A stretch of 64,000 bases of DNA. It comes from UBA8437 sp963582065 (lineage in GTDB: Bacteria; Planctomycetota; Planctomycetia; Planctomycetales; Planctomycetaceae). The stretch spans positions 1-64,000 of the forward strand of contig CAUZRQ010000015.1 of the NCBI GenBank assembly GCA_963582065.1, read 5' to 3'. The notes under the pieces are model-generated. The model saw only the letters and a program-made list of their open reading frames with translations. It ran no database searches and was not told where the DNA came from. Shown one piece after another: positions 34,942-43,520 of the stretch; within the stretch, counting starts at the first letter, position 1, and each line of letters begins with the position of its first letter. A program made the position numbers and the translations under genes.

Positions 34942-35695
34942 ACAACTGGCCCAGTGGCTGACCGAATCGCGATCTTCGATCGCTTTCACTGGTGCGGGGA
35001 TCAGCACCGAAAGTGGGATCCCGGATTTCCGGTCGCCGGGTGGCATCTGGTCGACGACTCAACCGATCTACTTCGACGATTTCGTTGCCAGCGAGGAATC
35101 TCGGGTGGAGTACTGGCGGCAGAAGAGCCTCGCATATCGTGAATTTGCCGACGCGAAACCCAATTTCGGCCACGAGGTCCTCGCACGCTGGGAGCAACAG
35201 GAATTGCTCGATGGCCTGATCACACAGAACATCGATGGGCTTCACCAATTGGCTGGTAGCCGGAAGATCCAGGAGATCCACGGGACGGCGAGAGAGGTGA
35301 CGTGCCTGGATTGTGGTTGGCGCGACGATGTGGGGCCGTGGGTCGATCGGTACCTCGTTGATCGACTGGCTCCGCGATGTCCCGATTGCGACGGACCGCT
35401 CAAGCATGCAACCATCTCTTTCGGGCAGTCGTTGTCCGCCGACGTCCTGAGCCAGTGCTCGTCATGGGCCCGGGAGAGCCAGTTGTTCCTGGCCCTGGGG
35501 TCGTCGCTGGTCGTTCATCCCGCCGCAGGAATCCCCGAGTTGGCTAAGCATCATGGTGCGAGGCTGGTCATTATCAACGGCACTGCGACGCCTTGTGACG
35601 AAGTGGCTGACCTGGTGATCAGGGCCCCGCTCGGTGAGACACTCCTGGCGGCGGACCACGCGGTGCAGAGTCTTCGGCAGGCTGGGGAGCAGTAG
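34919..35695 (+). CDS. NAD-dependent protein deacylase (sirtuin)
   Basis: 258 residues from the ATG at 34919, inside acpS; a GTG at 34934 is an alternative. GAGISTESGIPDF (25-37), QNID at 103-106, the catalytic H121 in EIHGT, and two CxxC pairs (CLDC near 129, CPDC near 154) that bind zinc make a complete Sir2 core. It removes acyl groups from lysines using NAD. The overlap with acpS and the cupin gene one base downstream suggests one transcript. Confidence 0.92.
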   Translation: MQEQPVPEQLAQWLTESRSSIAFTGAGISTESGIPDFRSPGGIWSTTQPIYFDDFVASEESRVEYWRQKSLAYREFADAKPNFGHEVLARWEQQELLDGLITQNIDGLHQLAGSRKIQEIHGTAREVTCLDCGWRDDVGPWVDRYLVDRLAPRCPDCDGPLKHATISFGQSLSADVLSQCSSWARESQLFLALGSSLVVHPAAGIPELAKHHGARLVIINGTATPCDEVADLVIRAPLGETLLAADHAVQSLRQAGEQ

Positions 35696-36106
35696 ATGGT
35701 GGCCGATGAATTGAAGCGGTTCGTCCAGTCGGGCGACATCGAAGTCGAAGAACTGCCATGGGGTCCGCACGAGTGGTTGTCGCGGCCCGGACTGACGGCG
35801 GCACAGCAGTTGTTGCTGGTCCGAGTGAGAATGCCACCGGGACAGGCCCACCGCTTTCACCGGCATCCGCAGATGGAAGAGATCATCTACGTGGAGTCGG
35901 GTTGTGCCGAACAGTGGGTCGATCGGGAGTCGCGGTTGCTCGGGCCCGGTGAGACCGCCCACATCCCGGCGGATGTGGTGCACGGCACTTGGAACGGTGG
36001 CGACCAGACGCTTGTCTTCCTGGCGATTCTGGCTCCGGCCACCTGTGACGGCCCGATACTGGTCGACGTCAGCCAGGACGAGCCGTGGGCGTCGCTTCGC
36101 GAGTGA
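35696..36106 (+). CDS. Cupin-domain protein
   Basis: 136 residues. The ATG directly follows the sirtuin stop codon. The cupin core runs from about residue 45 to 110: GQAHRFHRHPQMEEIIYVESG carries the metal-binding His and Glu residues, and ETAHIPADVVHGTWNGG carries the last His. Single-domain cupins include sugar-binding, dioxygenase and isomerase proteins, so the substrate is unknown. Confidence 0.82.
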   Translation: MVADELKRFVQSGDIEVEELPWGPHEWLSRPGLTAAQQLLLVRVRMPPGQAHRFHRHPQMEEIIYVESGCAEQWVDRESRLLGPGETAHIPADVVHGTWNGGDQTLVFLAILAPATCDGPILVDVSQDEPWASLRE

Positions 36107-36189
36107 TCGCAGCGGCCATCCGCTCTCGTCACGTTTCGTTCATTCGACTACAGTCCCGCCCGCAGAACTTCTCGGTCGGGGCCATACGT

Positions 36190-39100
36190 GTGAGATTGGT
36201 CGGAAACGCAGTCCTGGGCCTGCTGCTGGTCGTTGCCGGACCGCCGTGCGAGGCGTCGGCCGTTCGGCCGGACCAGGATGACGCCGACTTGCACGCCGTC
36301 ACGCAGGTGGGGCGCCGCGTGGCGTGGGCTGTTGGTGACCGGGGCGTGGCGTGGACCACGCGAGATGCCGGGCTGACGTGGACGGCCGTGTCGCTTCCCG
36401 GCCACGTCGCATGCCGCAGCGTCTGCTTTTTGTCTAACCGTGTCGGATGGGTGGCCGGGTCGGATGAACGTCCCGGCCGAGCCGGCGGAGTCGTGTTGGC
36501 GACCCGGGACGGCGGGGCGCACTGGAAGACCATCCGGCTTCCGGTCGACCAGGTCCGGCATGTCCGCTTCTTCGATCTCCAGCACGGATTGGTCGTCGGC
36601 CAGGGGAATGCGGGGAACCCCTCCGGCGTTGTGGAAACTCGGGACGGTGGCCACACCTGGAGACCACTCGCCGGAACGTTGTTCGACGATTGGCGGACGG
36701 CGGCATTCTCCAATGAGGGCCACGGTGTCGTAGCTGGCGGCAGTCTGCAGACCGGGACCATCAGCGAGGCCGCTGTGCTGACGAGTGACGGGGGTCCGCG
36801 GACTCGCCGGGCGTGGTGGGGTTCCGCAATCGGCGGTCGACGCTCCGCCTGGCTGGTCGGCGATGCTGCCGCGGTCCTGTTTCGGTCTCCGAACCGCTCG
36901 GCGTGGAGTACTCCGGAGACGCCTTTGCCGGGCGGATTGGCCAACACGACAAACTTCCGCGCCGTGGCAGCCTCGGGCCAGCAGGCCTGGATCTCTGGAT
37001 CTCCCGGGAGCACGGTCTGGCACACGCCCGACGGCGGTCGGCATTGGGAACGACAGGCTACCGGACAGACATTGCCGCTCAATGCAATCTCCATCAACAG
37101 CGACGGGCACGGATTCGCAGTCGGGGCGCTTGGAGTCATCCTGCGAACCACAGATGCCGGCGATCACTGGACAACAATTCGTGGTCACGGACGTCGCTTG
37201 GCGATGCTCGCAATCCATGTCACGTCGAGCACCCTTCCGTTGGGCGTGATCGCACGTGACAGCGCCGAATCCGGATATCGCTCGGCAGGCTTTCTGTTTT
37301 CGGTTTCGCCTGCCGAGTGGCGAGAAGCCGATCGGGCCGTGCGGTCTTTGGGCGGGCAGGGCGTCGACACAGGATGGCGGCTGGGCGTGGATCAGCCCGA
37401 ATTGTCTCGCAATGCAAAACAACTCGAGCAGAGATGGCGGATCGAAGCCGAAGAGCCACTGGATGACATGCTGGTCGGCCGTCTGATCGGACTGTTCCGG
37501 ACATGGCGACCCAGCGTTGTGATTATCGACTCCGGGGACCAGGGCGATCACGCCGCACGCCTGGTACGTCAGTCTGTGATCCGCGCGATCCGCCACTCGG
37601 CTGATCCCACTCGTTGGGCGGTTCCAGCCGCTCTGACCGGTCTGACGCCGTGGGCGGCGAGCCGACTGTTCGAGCGGACATCGAGCTCGGGAGCCGTAGC
37701 GGTGCGGGTTGGACCGGACACGCTGCTCCATCGCCACGCAGAGACAGTGGGGGCCGTTGTTCACCGCAGTCGACTCACGCTGTCCGGGACTCAAGGTCGG
37801 GTGTGGACCGGCGATGGATTGAAGCGAACCGTGGGCAGCGGACGTCCGCTGGGAGATTCGGTTTGCCAGGGACTCGGACTCGCAGCCGGCAGCCAGGCGC
37901 GCCGAAGTGTTCCATCGGCTCTTGCGGACTCCGACCGGAATGGCGAAATCGCGAGAAGACGGAGTCTCGCATTGGCGGCATGGATACGTTTGGCAGATTC
38001 CGGGTCGCGACCGTTTTCCGCTCTCCAGGGAGAACTGCCGACACTGTTGCGTGGAATGGATGACCGGCGAGCGGGCTGGAGTCTCTGGAACCTCGCCGAG
38101 CGTTTTCGGGACGCCGGCGATTTGCCGCTGGCCGAATCTCTGCTTACCGAACTGGTGGCACGCTACCCAAGCCACGACGCGTCAGCGGCGGCATCAATTC
38201 AACTGCTGGGGGGCATGGTGAGCCGGGAACGCCGATGGCAGAGGCTGAAGCGGACAGGCCGCAAGGCCGTCGTGACGGCCCCCGTCGCACAGCGGCCGAC
38301 CAACGGCACGCAATCCGGAGGTGGCTTTTCGATTGCGACGCGGAGTTTCGAACGTCCAATACGACTTGCCACTAAGGCTGATTGGCGTTCCGAAGCCGCC
38401 AAGGCCGAGATGGCCCACGCGGTGCAATTGGCCAAGGGCTTGAGACGCCAATCGGCGGCGCTGTTTGAAATTGCAGAGACACAGTTGACGCTGGCCGCGT
38501 TGTTTCGGTCCCGTCAATCGGCTCATCTGGCCGATCGATTCTATCGCCGACTGGCCACCCGGCCCGGGCCGTGGCAGTCAATCGCCGCGCAGGAGGTCTG
38601 GCTGGCCGACCGGAACGGAACACCTCCGACACGGTCGGTTGTCTGCCAGGAAGCGGTTGGCAGGCCGGTGCTTGACGGTGTCCTCTCGGATCCCTGCTGG
38701 GAATACGCGACGGAGATGCGGCTGAAGTCAACTCGCCGATTGTCGATCACAAAAGACGCATGCTTCGCGCTGGTTGCATGCGACGACCGCCACCTGTACT
38801 TGGGGGCTCGAATGGAACGGACCACGACGCCGGGCCAGGGGACTGCGACGGGCCGTTCCTTCGACGCTGATCACACGGGTTTCGACCGCCTGACGGTTTT
38901 CCTCGATACGGATCGGGATTATCAGCTCGGTTACGAGTTGACGATCGACGAGCGAGGCCAGGTCAGCGAACGCTGCGGCAAGGATCCCGCCTGGAACCCT
39001 CGCTGTCATGTGGCCGTCGACAGCGACGATTCCGCGTGGCGGTTTGAAATGGCGATTCCCTGGACGGAACTGGCTGCAGGCCGCCCCGCATCGGCCTCTT

Positions 39101-39243
39101 GCTGGGGACTGAGGCTTACGCGGACAATTCCCGCCATCGGTTGGCAGGGGTGGGGTGGCGTAGCCGATGAGCGAGGAGCACCCTCGATCGGCGCCGGATT
39201 GATGACGTTTGCGGGTGGGCCGTCAGCGGAGCGTCGTCGATGA
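36190..39243 (+). CDS. Mosaic secreted protein: Ycf48/BNR repeats, central domain, CBM9-like C-terminus
   Basis: 1017 residues from a GTG at 36190 that gives a signal peptide (LVGNAVLGLLLVVAG). An ATG at 36085 is open but overlaps the cupin gene. Residues about 35-370 hold BNR/Ycf48-like repeats, each with a TTRDAGLTW-type Asp-box. Residues about 420-480 (GLFRTWRPSVVIIDSGDQGDHAARLV) faintly resemble a PIG-L/LmbE core without its full motif. From about 815 to the end is a CBM9-like domain (VLDGVLSDPCWEYA, LYLGARME, FLDTDRDY, FEMAIPWTEL) that binds carbohydrate. It is probably an extracellular polymer-recognition protein. Confidence 0.75.
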   Translation: MRLVGNAVLGLLLVVAGPPCEASAVRPDQDDADLHAVTQVGRRVAWAVGDRGVAWTTRDAGLTWTAVSLPGHVACRSVCFLSNRVGWVAGSDERPGRAGGVVLATRDGGAHWKTIRLPVDQVRHVRFFDLQHGLVVGQGNAGNPSGVVETRDGGHTWRPLAGTLFDDWRTAAFSNEGHGVVAGGSLQTGTISEAAVLTSDGGPRTRRAWWGSAIGGRRSAWLVGDAAAVLFRSPNRSAWSTPETPLPGGLANTTNFRAVAASGQQAWISGSPGSTVWHTPDGGRHWERQATGQTLPLNAISINSDGHGFAVGALGVILRTTDAGDHWTTIRGHGRRLAMLAIHVTSSTLPLGVIARDSAESGYRSAGFLFSVSPAEWREADRAVRSLGGQGVDTGWRLGVDQPELSRNAKQLEQRWRIEAEEPLDDMLVGRLIGLFRTWRPSVVIIDSGDQGDHAARLVRQSVIRAIRHSADPTRWAVPAALTGLTPWAASRLFERTSSSGAVAVRVGPDTLLHRHAETVGAVVHRSRLTLSGTQGRVWTGDGLKRTVGSGRPLGDSVCQGLGLAAGSQARRSVPSALADSDRNGEIARRRSLALAAWIRLADSGSRPFSALQGELPTLLRGMDDRRAGWSLWNLAERFRDAGDLPLAESLLTELVARYPSHDASAAASIQLLGGMVSRERRWQRLKRTGRKAVVTAPVAQRPTNGTQSGGGFSIATRSFERPIRLATKADWRSEAAKAEMAHAVQLAKGLRRQSAALFEIAETQLTLAALFRSRQSAHLADRFYRRLATRPGPWQSIAAQEVWLADRNGTPPTRSVVCQEAVGRPVLDGVLSDPCWEYATEMRLKSTRRLSITKDACFALVACDDRHLYLGARMERTTTPGQGTATGRSFDADHTGFDRLTVFLDTDRDYQLGYELTIDERGQVSERCGKDPAWNPRCHVAVDSDDSAWRFEMAIPWTELAAGRPASASCWGLRLTRTIPAIGWQGWGGVADERGAPSIGAGLMTFAGGPSAERRR

Positions 39244-39318
39244 ACGTGTCGACTGCCCGCGTGGGGTGTGTTTCGGGGAATCGATGCTGCTCACGGCGGG
39301 AAGAGGTGGGTTGGAACC

Positions 39319-40272
39319 GTGAGTGAGATGGGTCTGTTGGTTGGGATGGACGAGGCCGGGTACGGGCCGAATCTGGGCCCATTGGTCATCGCCGCAACCG
39401 CCTGGAACACGCCCGGTCTCCCATCGGATTTCGATGCCTGGATGATGTTTGCCGATGTCCTCGGTCGCCCACCGGTGGACCGTGATCGGCTGCCGGTCGG
39501 TGATTCGAAGGCAATCTACACGGCGGGCGGGTCACTGGAACGACTCGAAACAGCCGTCCTGGCGTTTCTGCGGCTTTGTGGACTGAATCCACGTAGCTTC
39601 GAGGAACTCTGCAACACGCTCAGCCCGACGACGAGCGTGTCGTTGGGTCCGGCACCGTGGTTCTGCGGGACAGCGGCATCAATACCCGTCGCCGCTGAAG
39701 CATCGAGAATCAACCGGTTTGCCAATCGGTGGTCTGAACTGTGTGATGAGCATGGCCTGGGCCGTCCGTTGGTCGCTGCCCGCGTCTTGACGGCAGCCAC
39801 CTACAATGCGGCCCTGGAAGTGACCCAGAACAAGGCGCTGCTGCTGTCTCGACACAGCCTGGGCCTGTTGGCCGAGTTGGTCGACCCTGATGGAGATCAC
39901 CCCACGCTGGTCCTTTCCGATAAGCACGGTGGACGAAATCGATATGACGGTCTGCTGTCCGAGGCCTTCGGTGACCGCCTGGTGATGCGCCGCGAGGAGG
40001 GTGCCGACAGCAGCAGTTACCGGCTGGGGTCGATGGATGTTCGATTTCAGCCCAAAGGCGAACGCCATTTCCCGGTGGCACTGGCGTCGATGGTGGCGAA
40101 GTACACGCGAGAAATTGCGATGGCAGCGTTCAATGCCTACTGGAACACCACCTGCCCGGAAGTCCGCTCGACGAGGGGGTACCCGGTGGACGCGAAGCGA
40201 TTTCGGAACGACATCGGAGATCGGCTGGAGGAACTGGGGATTGATGAGTCGGTGTTCTGGCGACAGAAGTGA
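39319..40272 (+). CDS. Divergent RNase HII-like protein
   Basis: 317 residues from a GTG with AGAGGTGGG 8 bases upstream. LVGMDEAGYGPNLGPLVIAA matches the RNase HII opening GVDEAGRGPLAGP, giving D11 and E12. LVLSDKHGGRNRY supplies a further acid at D201. ASMVAKYTREIAMAAFNAYW and STRGYPVDAKRF match the ASxxAKxxRD and KGY regions. It is about 100 residues longer than RNase HII and the key Arg of GRG is replaced by Tyr. It probably cuts RNA in RNA-DNA hybrids, but the substrate preference may differ. Confidence 0.75.
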   Translation: MSEMGLLVGMDEAGYGPNLGPLVIAATAWNTPGLPSDFDAWMMFADVLGRPPVDRDRLPVGDSKAIYTAGGSLERLETAVLAFLRLCGLNPRSFEELCNTLSPTTSVSLGPAPWFCGTAASIPVAAEASRINRFANRWSELCDEHGLGRPLVAARVLTAATYNAALEVTQNKALLLSRHSLGLLAELVDPDGDHPTLVLSDKHGGRNRYDGLLSEAFGDRLVMRREEGADSSSYRLGSMDVRFQPKGERHFPVALASMVAKYTREIAMAAFNAYWNTTCPEVRSTRGYPVDAKRFRNDIGDRLEELGIDESVFWRQK

Positions 40273-41703
40273 TCAGCGCGGGACAGACAGCCGTTCTATG
40301 ATCGCGTCGCGGAGTCGCTCGAGGCATCCCGTTGCGAGCAGGCTCACCTGCACCTGGTAAAGGGCTTTTTCGTAGCTGTCCTTTGTCGGCAGGTAGCTGC
40401 AGCACGATCCGTCGGACAGAACGCCGACGATGATCGTGCGTTCGGGAAACGCAGTCTGCAGATCGCGCTGCAGCTGGTGGTACGGTTCACCTTCGACGAG
40501 CACGATGTCCGCGTCGCCGCACCGCAGAATATCGACCTGCAGTGGATAGACGTCTCCCGGCGGCAATGGGGCCACCCGCTCCCATTCGCGCCGACACCGT
40601 TCGGCCATCGCGCGAGCCGTTCCGGCACGATCGGGCTTGGACACATCGGCGTTCTGCGACTGCTGTTCCCAGTCTCTCAATTCCGACTCGATGGTCTCAA
40701 CATCACGAAGGTCGCTGCGGTAATCAAGCTCCACGTGGAAGCGGTCGTGCGAGAGGGGCATTTCATCGTCAGGCCAACCCTCGAATCGCCATTCTCCCAG
40801 CGTGGCGCCGGAAAGGACCGGTCCCTGGTACTCGAAGTCACCTGCGGCATGATCCAGCGAGTGCCATGCGCCCAGCGCGGCGTGTCCGACCTGCCGTCCG
40901 TTACTGTCGGCAACCGATACGTCACCGACAAAACCGTGACGCGGGCCAATGTCTCCGCACGGAGCCAGGAGAAACTGGCACGGCGCACCGGTGCCGGATT
41001 CGATGGTCTCCCGCATCGCACCGATGTAGTCCGGGCTGATCAGCGTGTTCTCCCACGCCAGTGTTGTGGGATGGCAGGGATAGGTGACCAGCGAACCCAG
41101 TTCGCCGCCGTCCAGAGATCGCACACGGACAACATGCACCGGGATCTCCCACCAGTCTGCCGGGTTGAAACCGCAGACGTATTGACCATCTGCCGGGTCC
41201 TGGAAGTCTCGGTGAGCGGCCATGCCACAGTCCGCCTTGGCAAACAACGCCCGGGCTGGCGACAGCGAGTCGAGCGCCTCCCGGACCGCGTCGACGGTCA
41301 GTCCCTGGAGCGTGTCGAGGTAGGGGGCAATCATGTCGCCGCCGGGCTGGCCGGCTCGTTCACTGCAGATGTGGCCGGCCGAATGCGAATGGCCGAAGGA
41401 GAAGGCCAGTCGTGAATCGTCGACACCCGGCAGGGCTGTCGAGACGCCCTGCCGCATGGCTTTCATGTCGCCGGGACGCAGCAGGCAGTGGTCACTGGTG
41501 ACAAGGACCGAGCAGGACGTGGGGTCGGCGTTGTCGCTGAATGCGGTGGCCGTCACTCGAATCGGACGATGGACACCGGTGGCCACGTCGTGGTTCGCGG
41601 CGCCCCAGAAACGGTGGAAGATTCCCACCGGCGGCGTGGCATCACGTTGGGCGATGCCGAAATGAAGTCGGGCATGATGAGTGGCGACTCGTGGACGATT
41701 CAT
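40273..41703 (-). CDS. Neutral ceramidase-like hydrolase
   Basis: 476 residues from the ATG at 41703. LHFGIAQRDATPPVGIFHRF is the N-terminal pattern of the neutral/alkaline ceramidase-like family, and FSFGHSHSAGH near residue 100 provides histidine metal ligands. YPCHPTTLAWENTLISPDY continues the family. No signal peptide is visible, so location is uncertain. Many planctomycetes carry several such proteins, whose substrates are rarely known. It starts 7 bases after nadE and is probably translated from the same transcript. Confidence 0.75.
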   Translation of the reverse strand: MNRPRVATHHARLHFGIAQRDATPPVGIFHRFWGAANHDVATGVHRPIRVTATAFSDNADPTSCSVLVTSDHCLLRPGDMKAMRQGVSTALPGVDDSRLAFSFGHSHSAGHICSERAGQPGGDMIAPYLDTLQGLTVDAVREALDSLSPARALFAKADCGMAAHRDFQDPADGQYVCGFNPADWWEIPVHVVRVRSLDGGELGSLVTYPCHPTTLAWENTLISPDYIGAMRETIESGTGAPCQFLLAPCGDIGPRHGFVGDVSVADSNGRQVGHAALGAWHSLDHAAGDFEYQGPVLSGATLGEWRFEGWPDDEMPLSHDRFHVELDYRSDLRDVETIESELRDWEQQSQNADVSKPDRAGTARAMAERCRREWERVAPLPPGDVYPLQVDILRCGDADIVLVEGEPYHQLQRDLQTAFPERTIIVGVLSDGSCCSYLPTKDSYEKALYQVQVSLLATGCLERLRDAIIERLSVPR

Positions 41704-41710
41704 TTGTGTC

Positions 41711-43372
41711 TCACAGTGACTCGAACCGGGCGGCCATGGGCATTCTGCGACCACTGCCAAATGCACGGGCGGACAACTTGATTCCGGGCGGCATCTGGCG
41801 TCGCTTGAACTCGTTGCGGTCCAGTCGCTTGGCGACCCACGTCACGGTCTCTTGCGGAAACTCGTCGGCAAGGCTCTCCAGGGATCTCTCTTCCTCAATC
41901 AAGCCCTTGAGGATCGCATCCAGCACCGGGTACTCGGGCAGCGTGTCCTGGTCGACCTGCCCGGGCGCCAGTTCGGCACTGGGGGGCTTGTTCAACGTCC
42001 CGTCGGGAATCGGTGGCCCATTCGGCCACGTGGCGTTGATGTGTCGGGCGAGCAAGTACACGTCGTTCTTGAAAACGTCACAGAGAACTGCGAACCCCCC
42101 GGCCATGTCCCCGTACAGCGTGCAGTACCCGATCGCCAATTCGCTCTTGTTGCCGGTCGCAAGGGCCAGCCAGCCGTTGTGGTTGCTGCGGATCATCACC
42201 AGCGCTCCACGAATACGAGCCTGGAGATTCTGGTCGGCCAGGCCGGCGGGATCTGAGGCCAGTTCTGCTCCGACGACCACTGACTCGGTGTAGGCCGCGT
42301 GCACGGACTCGATCGGCAACACCTGGTGGTCAATTCCCAGCGTTTCGGCCAGGTCACGTGCGTCGGAAATGCTGTGATCACTGCTGAACCGACTGGGCAT
42401 CAGCAGGGCATGCACGTGGGTTGGTCCGACGGCCTGCGCCGCGATACAGGCAGCCACGGCACTGTCGATGCCGCCCGAGAGCCCCAGGATGCAGTCGCTG
42501 AATCCGCACTTGTTCATGTAGTCGCGAAGTCCGAGCGTCAGTGCCTCGAATAGTGCGAATTCTCGAGGCAGGGACTGATCGGGAACTGGCGTCGACAGAT
42601 CCTCGGTGTCGATCACCACCAGAGACTCCTCGAAGGCGGGCAGTCGGGCGGCGAGGGAGCCGTGGTCGTCGAGGAGGAAGCTCTGGCCGTCGAAGACGAG
42701 GTCGTCATTGCCCCCCACTTGATTGACGAAGGCCAACGGCAGGCGGTGCGCACGGACCTGTCGGCGACCGAGTTCGATTCGGCGGTCGGGTTTGTTGATT
42801 TCGAACGGGCTGGCCGAGAGATTAACCAGCAGGTCGACGCCGGCGGCGGCCAAGTCGGCGACCGGATCCGGACGGGGCGACGCCGGATCGTGATAGAACG
42901 TGTCCGGTTCACCCCACCAGGCGTCCTCGCAGATATGGACTCCCAGTCGCAGTCCGTCGAAAAGGATCGGACGCACGCTGTCGCCGGAGCGGAAGTACCG
43001 CTGCTCGTCGAAGACGTCGTAATTGGGCAACAGCGTCTTCTGGATCGTCTGTTGAACCCGACCCGAGTGCAGCAGGCTGGCGGCATTGGCAATCCGGCCA
43101 TCGGGAACGTCGCGATGAGTGGGATGCCCGACAAGCAGGGCCATGCCCTCGGGCACTTCGGCGGCGATTTGCTCCACCACGCGGTCACATGCGTCCACGA
43201 AGGACTCTCGTAGAAGCAGGTCCTTGGGCGGATAGCCGCTGATGAGCAACTCGGGCGTGACCACCAGCTTGGCACCGTCGCGCGAAGCACTCCCGACGGC
43301 GGCAAGCGCCAATGCCGCATTCGAGCGGATGGCGCCGACAGTCGGGTTCAACTGGGCCAGGGCGATCTTCAC
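41711..43372 (-). CDS. nadE: Glutamine-dependent NAD(+) synthetase
   Basis: 553 residues from a GTG at 43372, giving the usual MKIALAQLNPTVG start; the ATG at 43432 would add 20 residues. The nitrilase-type glutaminase domain (about 1-260) has VTPELLISGYPPKDLL and LGVHICEDAWW with the likely nucleophile Cys. The synthetase domain has LGLSGGIDSAVAA near residue 297 for ATP binding. It makes NAD from deamido-NAD using glutamine. The gene diverges from a DUF1549 gene. Confidence 0.95.
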   Translation of the reverse strand: MKIALAQLNPTVGAIRSNAALALAAVGSASRDGAKLVVTPELLISGYPPKDLLLRESFVDACDRVVEQIAAEVPEGMALLVGHPTHRDVPDGRIANAASLLHSGRVQQTIQKTLLPNYDVFDEQRYFRSGDSVRPILFDGLRLGVHICEDAWWGEPDTFYHDPASPRPDPVADLAAAGVDLLVNLSASPFEINKPDRRIELGRRQVRAHRLPLAFVNQVGGNDDLVFDGQSFLLDDHGSLAARLPAFEESLVVIDTEDLSTPVPDQSLPREFALFEALTLGLRDYMNKCGFSDCILGLSGGIDSAVAACIAAQAVGPTHVHALLMPSRFSSDHSISDARDLAETLGIDHQVLPIESVHAAYTESVVVGAELASDPAGLADQNLQARIRGALVMIRSNHNGWLALATGNKSELAIGYCTLYGDMAGGFAVLCDVFKNDVYLLARHINATWPNGPPIPDGTLNKPPSAELAPGQVDQDTLPEYPVLDAILKGLIEEERSLESLADEFPQETVTWVAKRLDRNEFKRRQMPPGIKLSARAFGSGRRMPMAARFESL

Positions 43373-43458
43373 GGGACAACCGGCCAACGACAGGGCAACG
43401 TGAGCATCCCAGACTAGTCCGGTCGATATCATGGGGGAAGTCCGTCCACATGATCGCC

Positions 43459-43488
43459 TTGGGTCGAGCAACGGGGGGATGCTAGAAT
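43459..43488 (+). promoter_or_regulatory. Candidate promoter of the 43521 DUF1549/DUF1501 pair
   Basis: TTGGGT (43459-43464) and TAGAAT (43483-43488) are 18 bases apart. The -10 box lies in CTAGAATGC, the same nine bases as at 5051-5059. The leader to the ATG at 43521 would be about 26 bases. Confidence 0.5.
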
Positions 43489-43520
43489 GCCACCGTCTGA
43501 CCTGCCGGAACGGCCTTGAT

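Noticed and set aside
36148..38175. Long leftward open frame opposite the BNR/CBM9 gene
   Set aside because: Low-complexity Arg/Pro/Ser product without motifs; the opposite strand has a signal peptide and recognisable domains.
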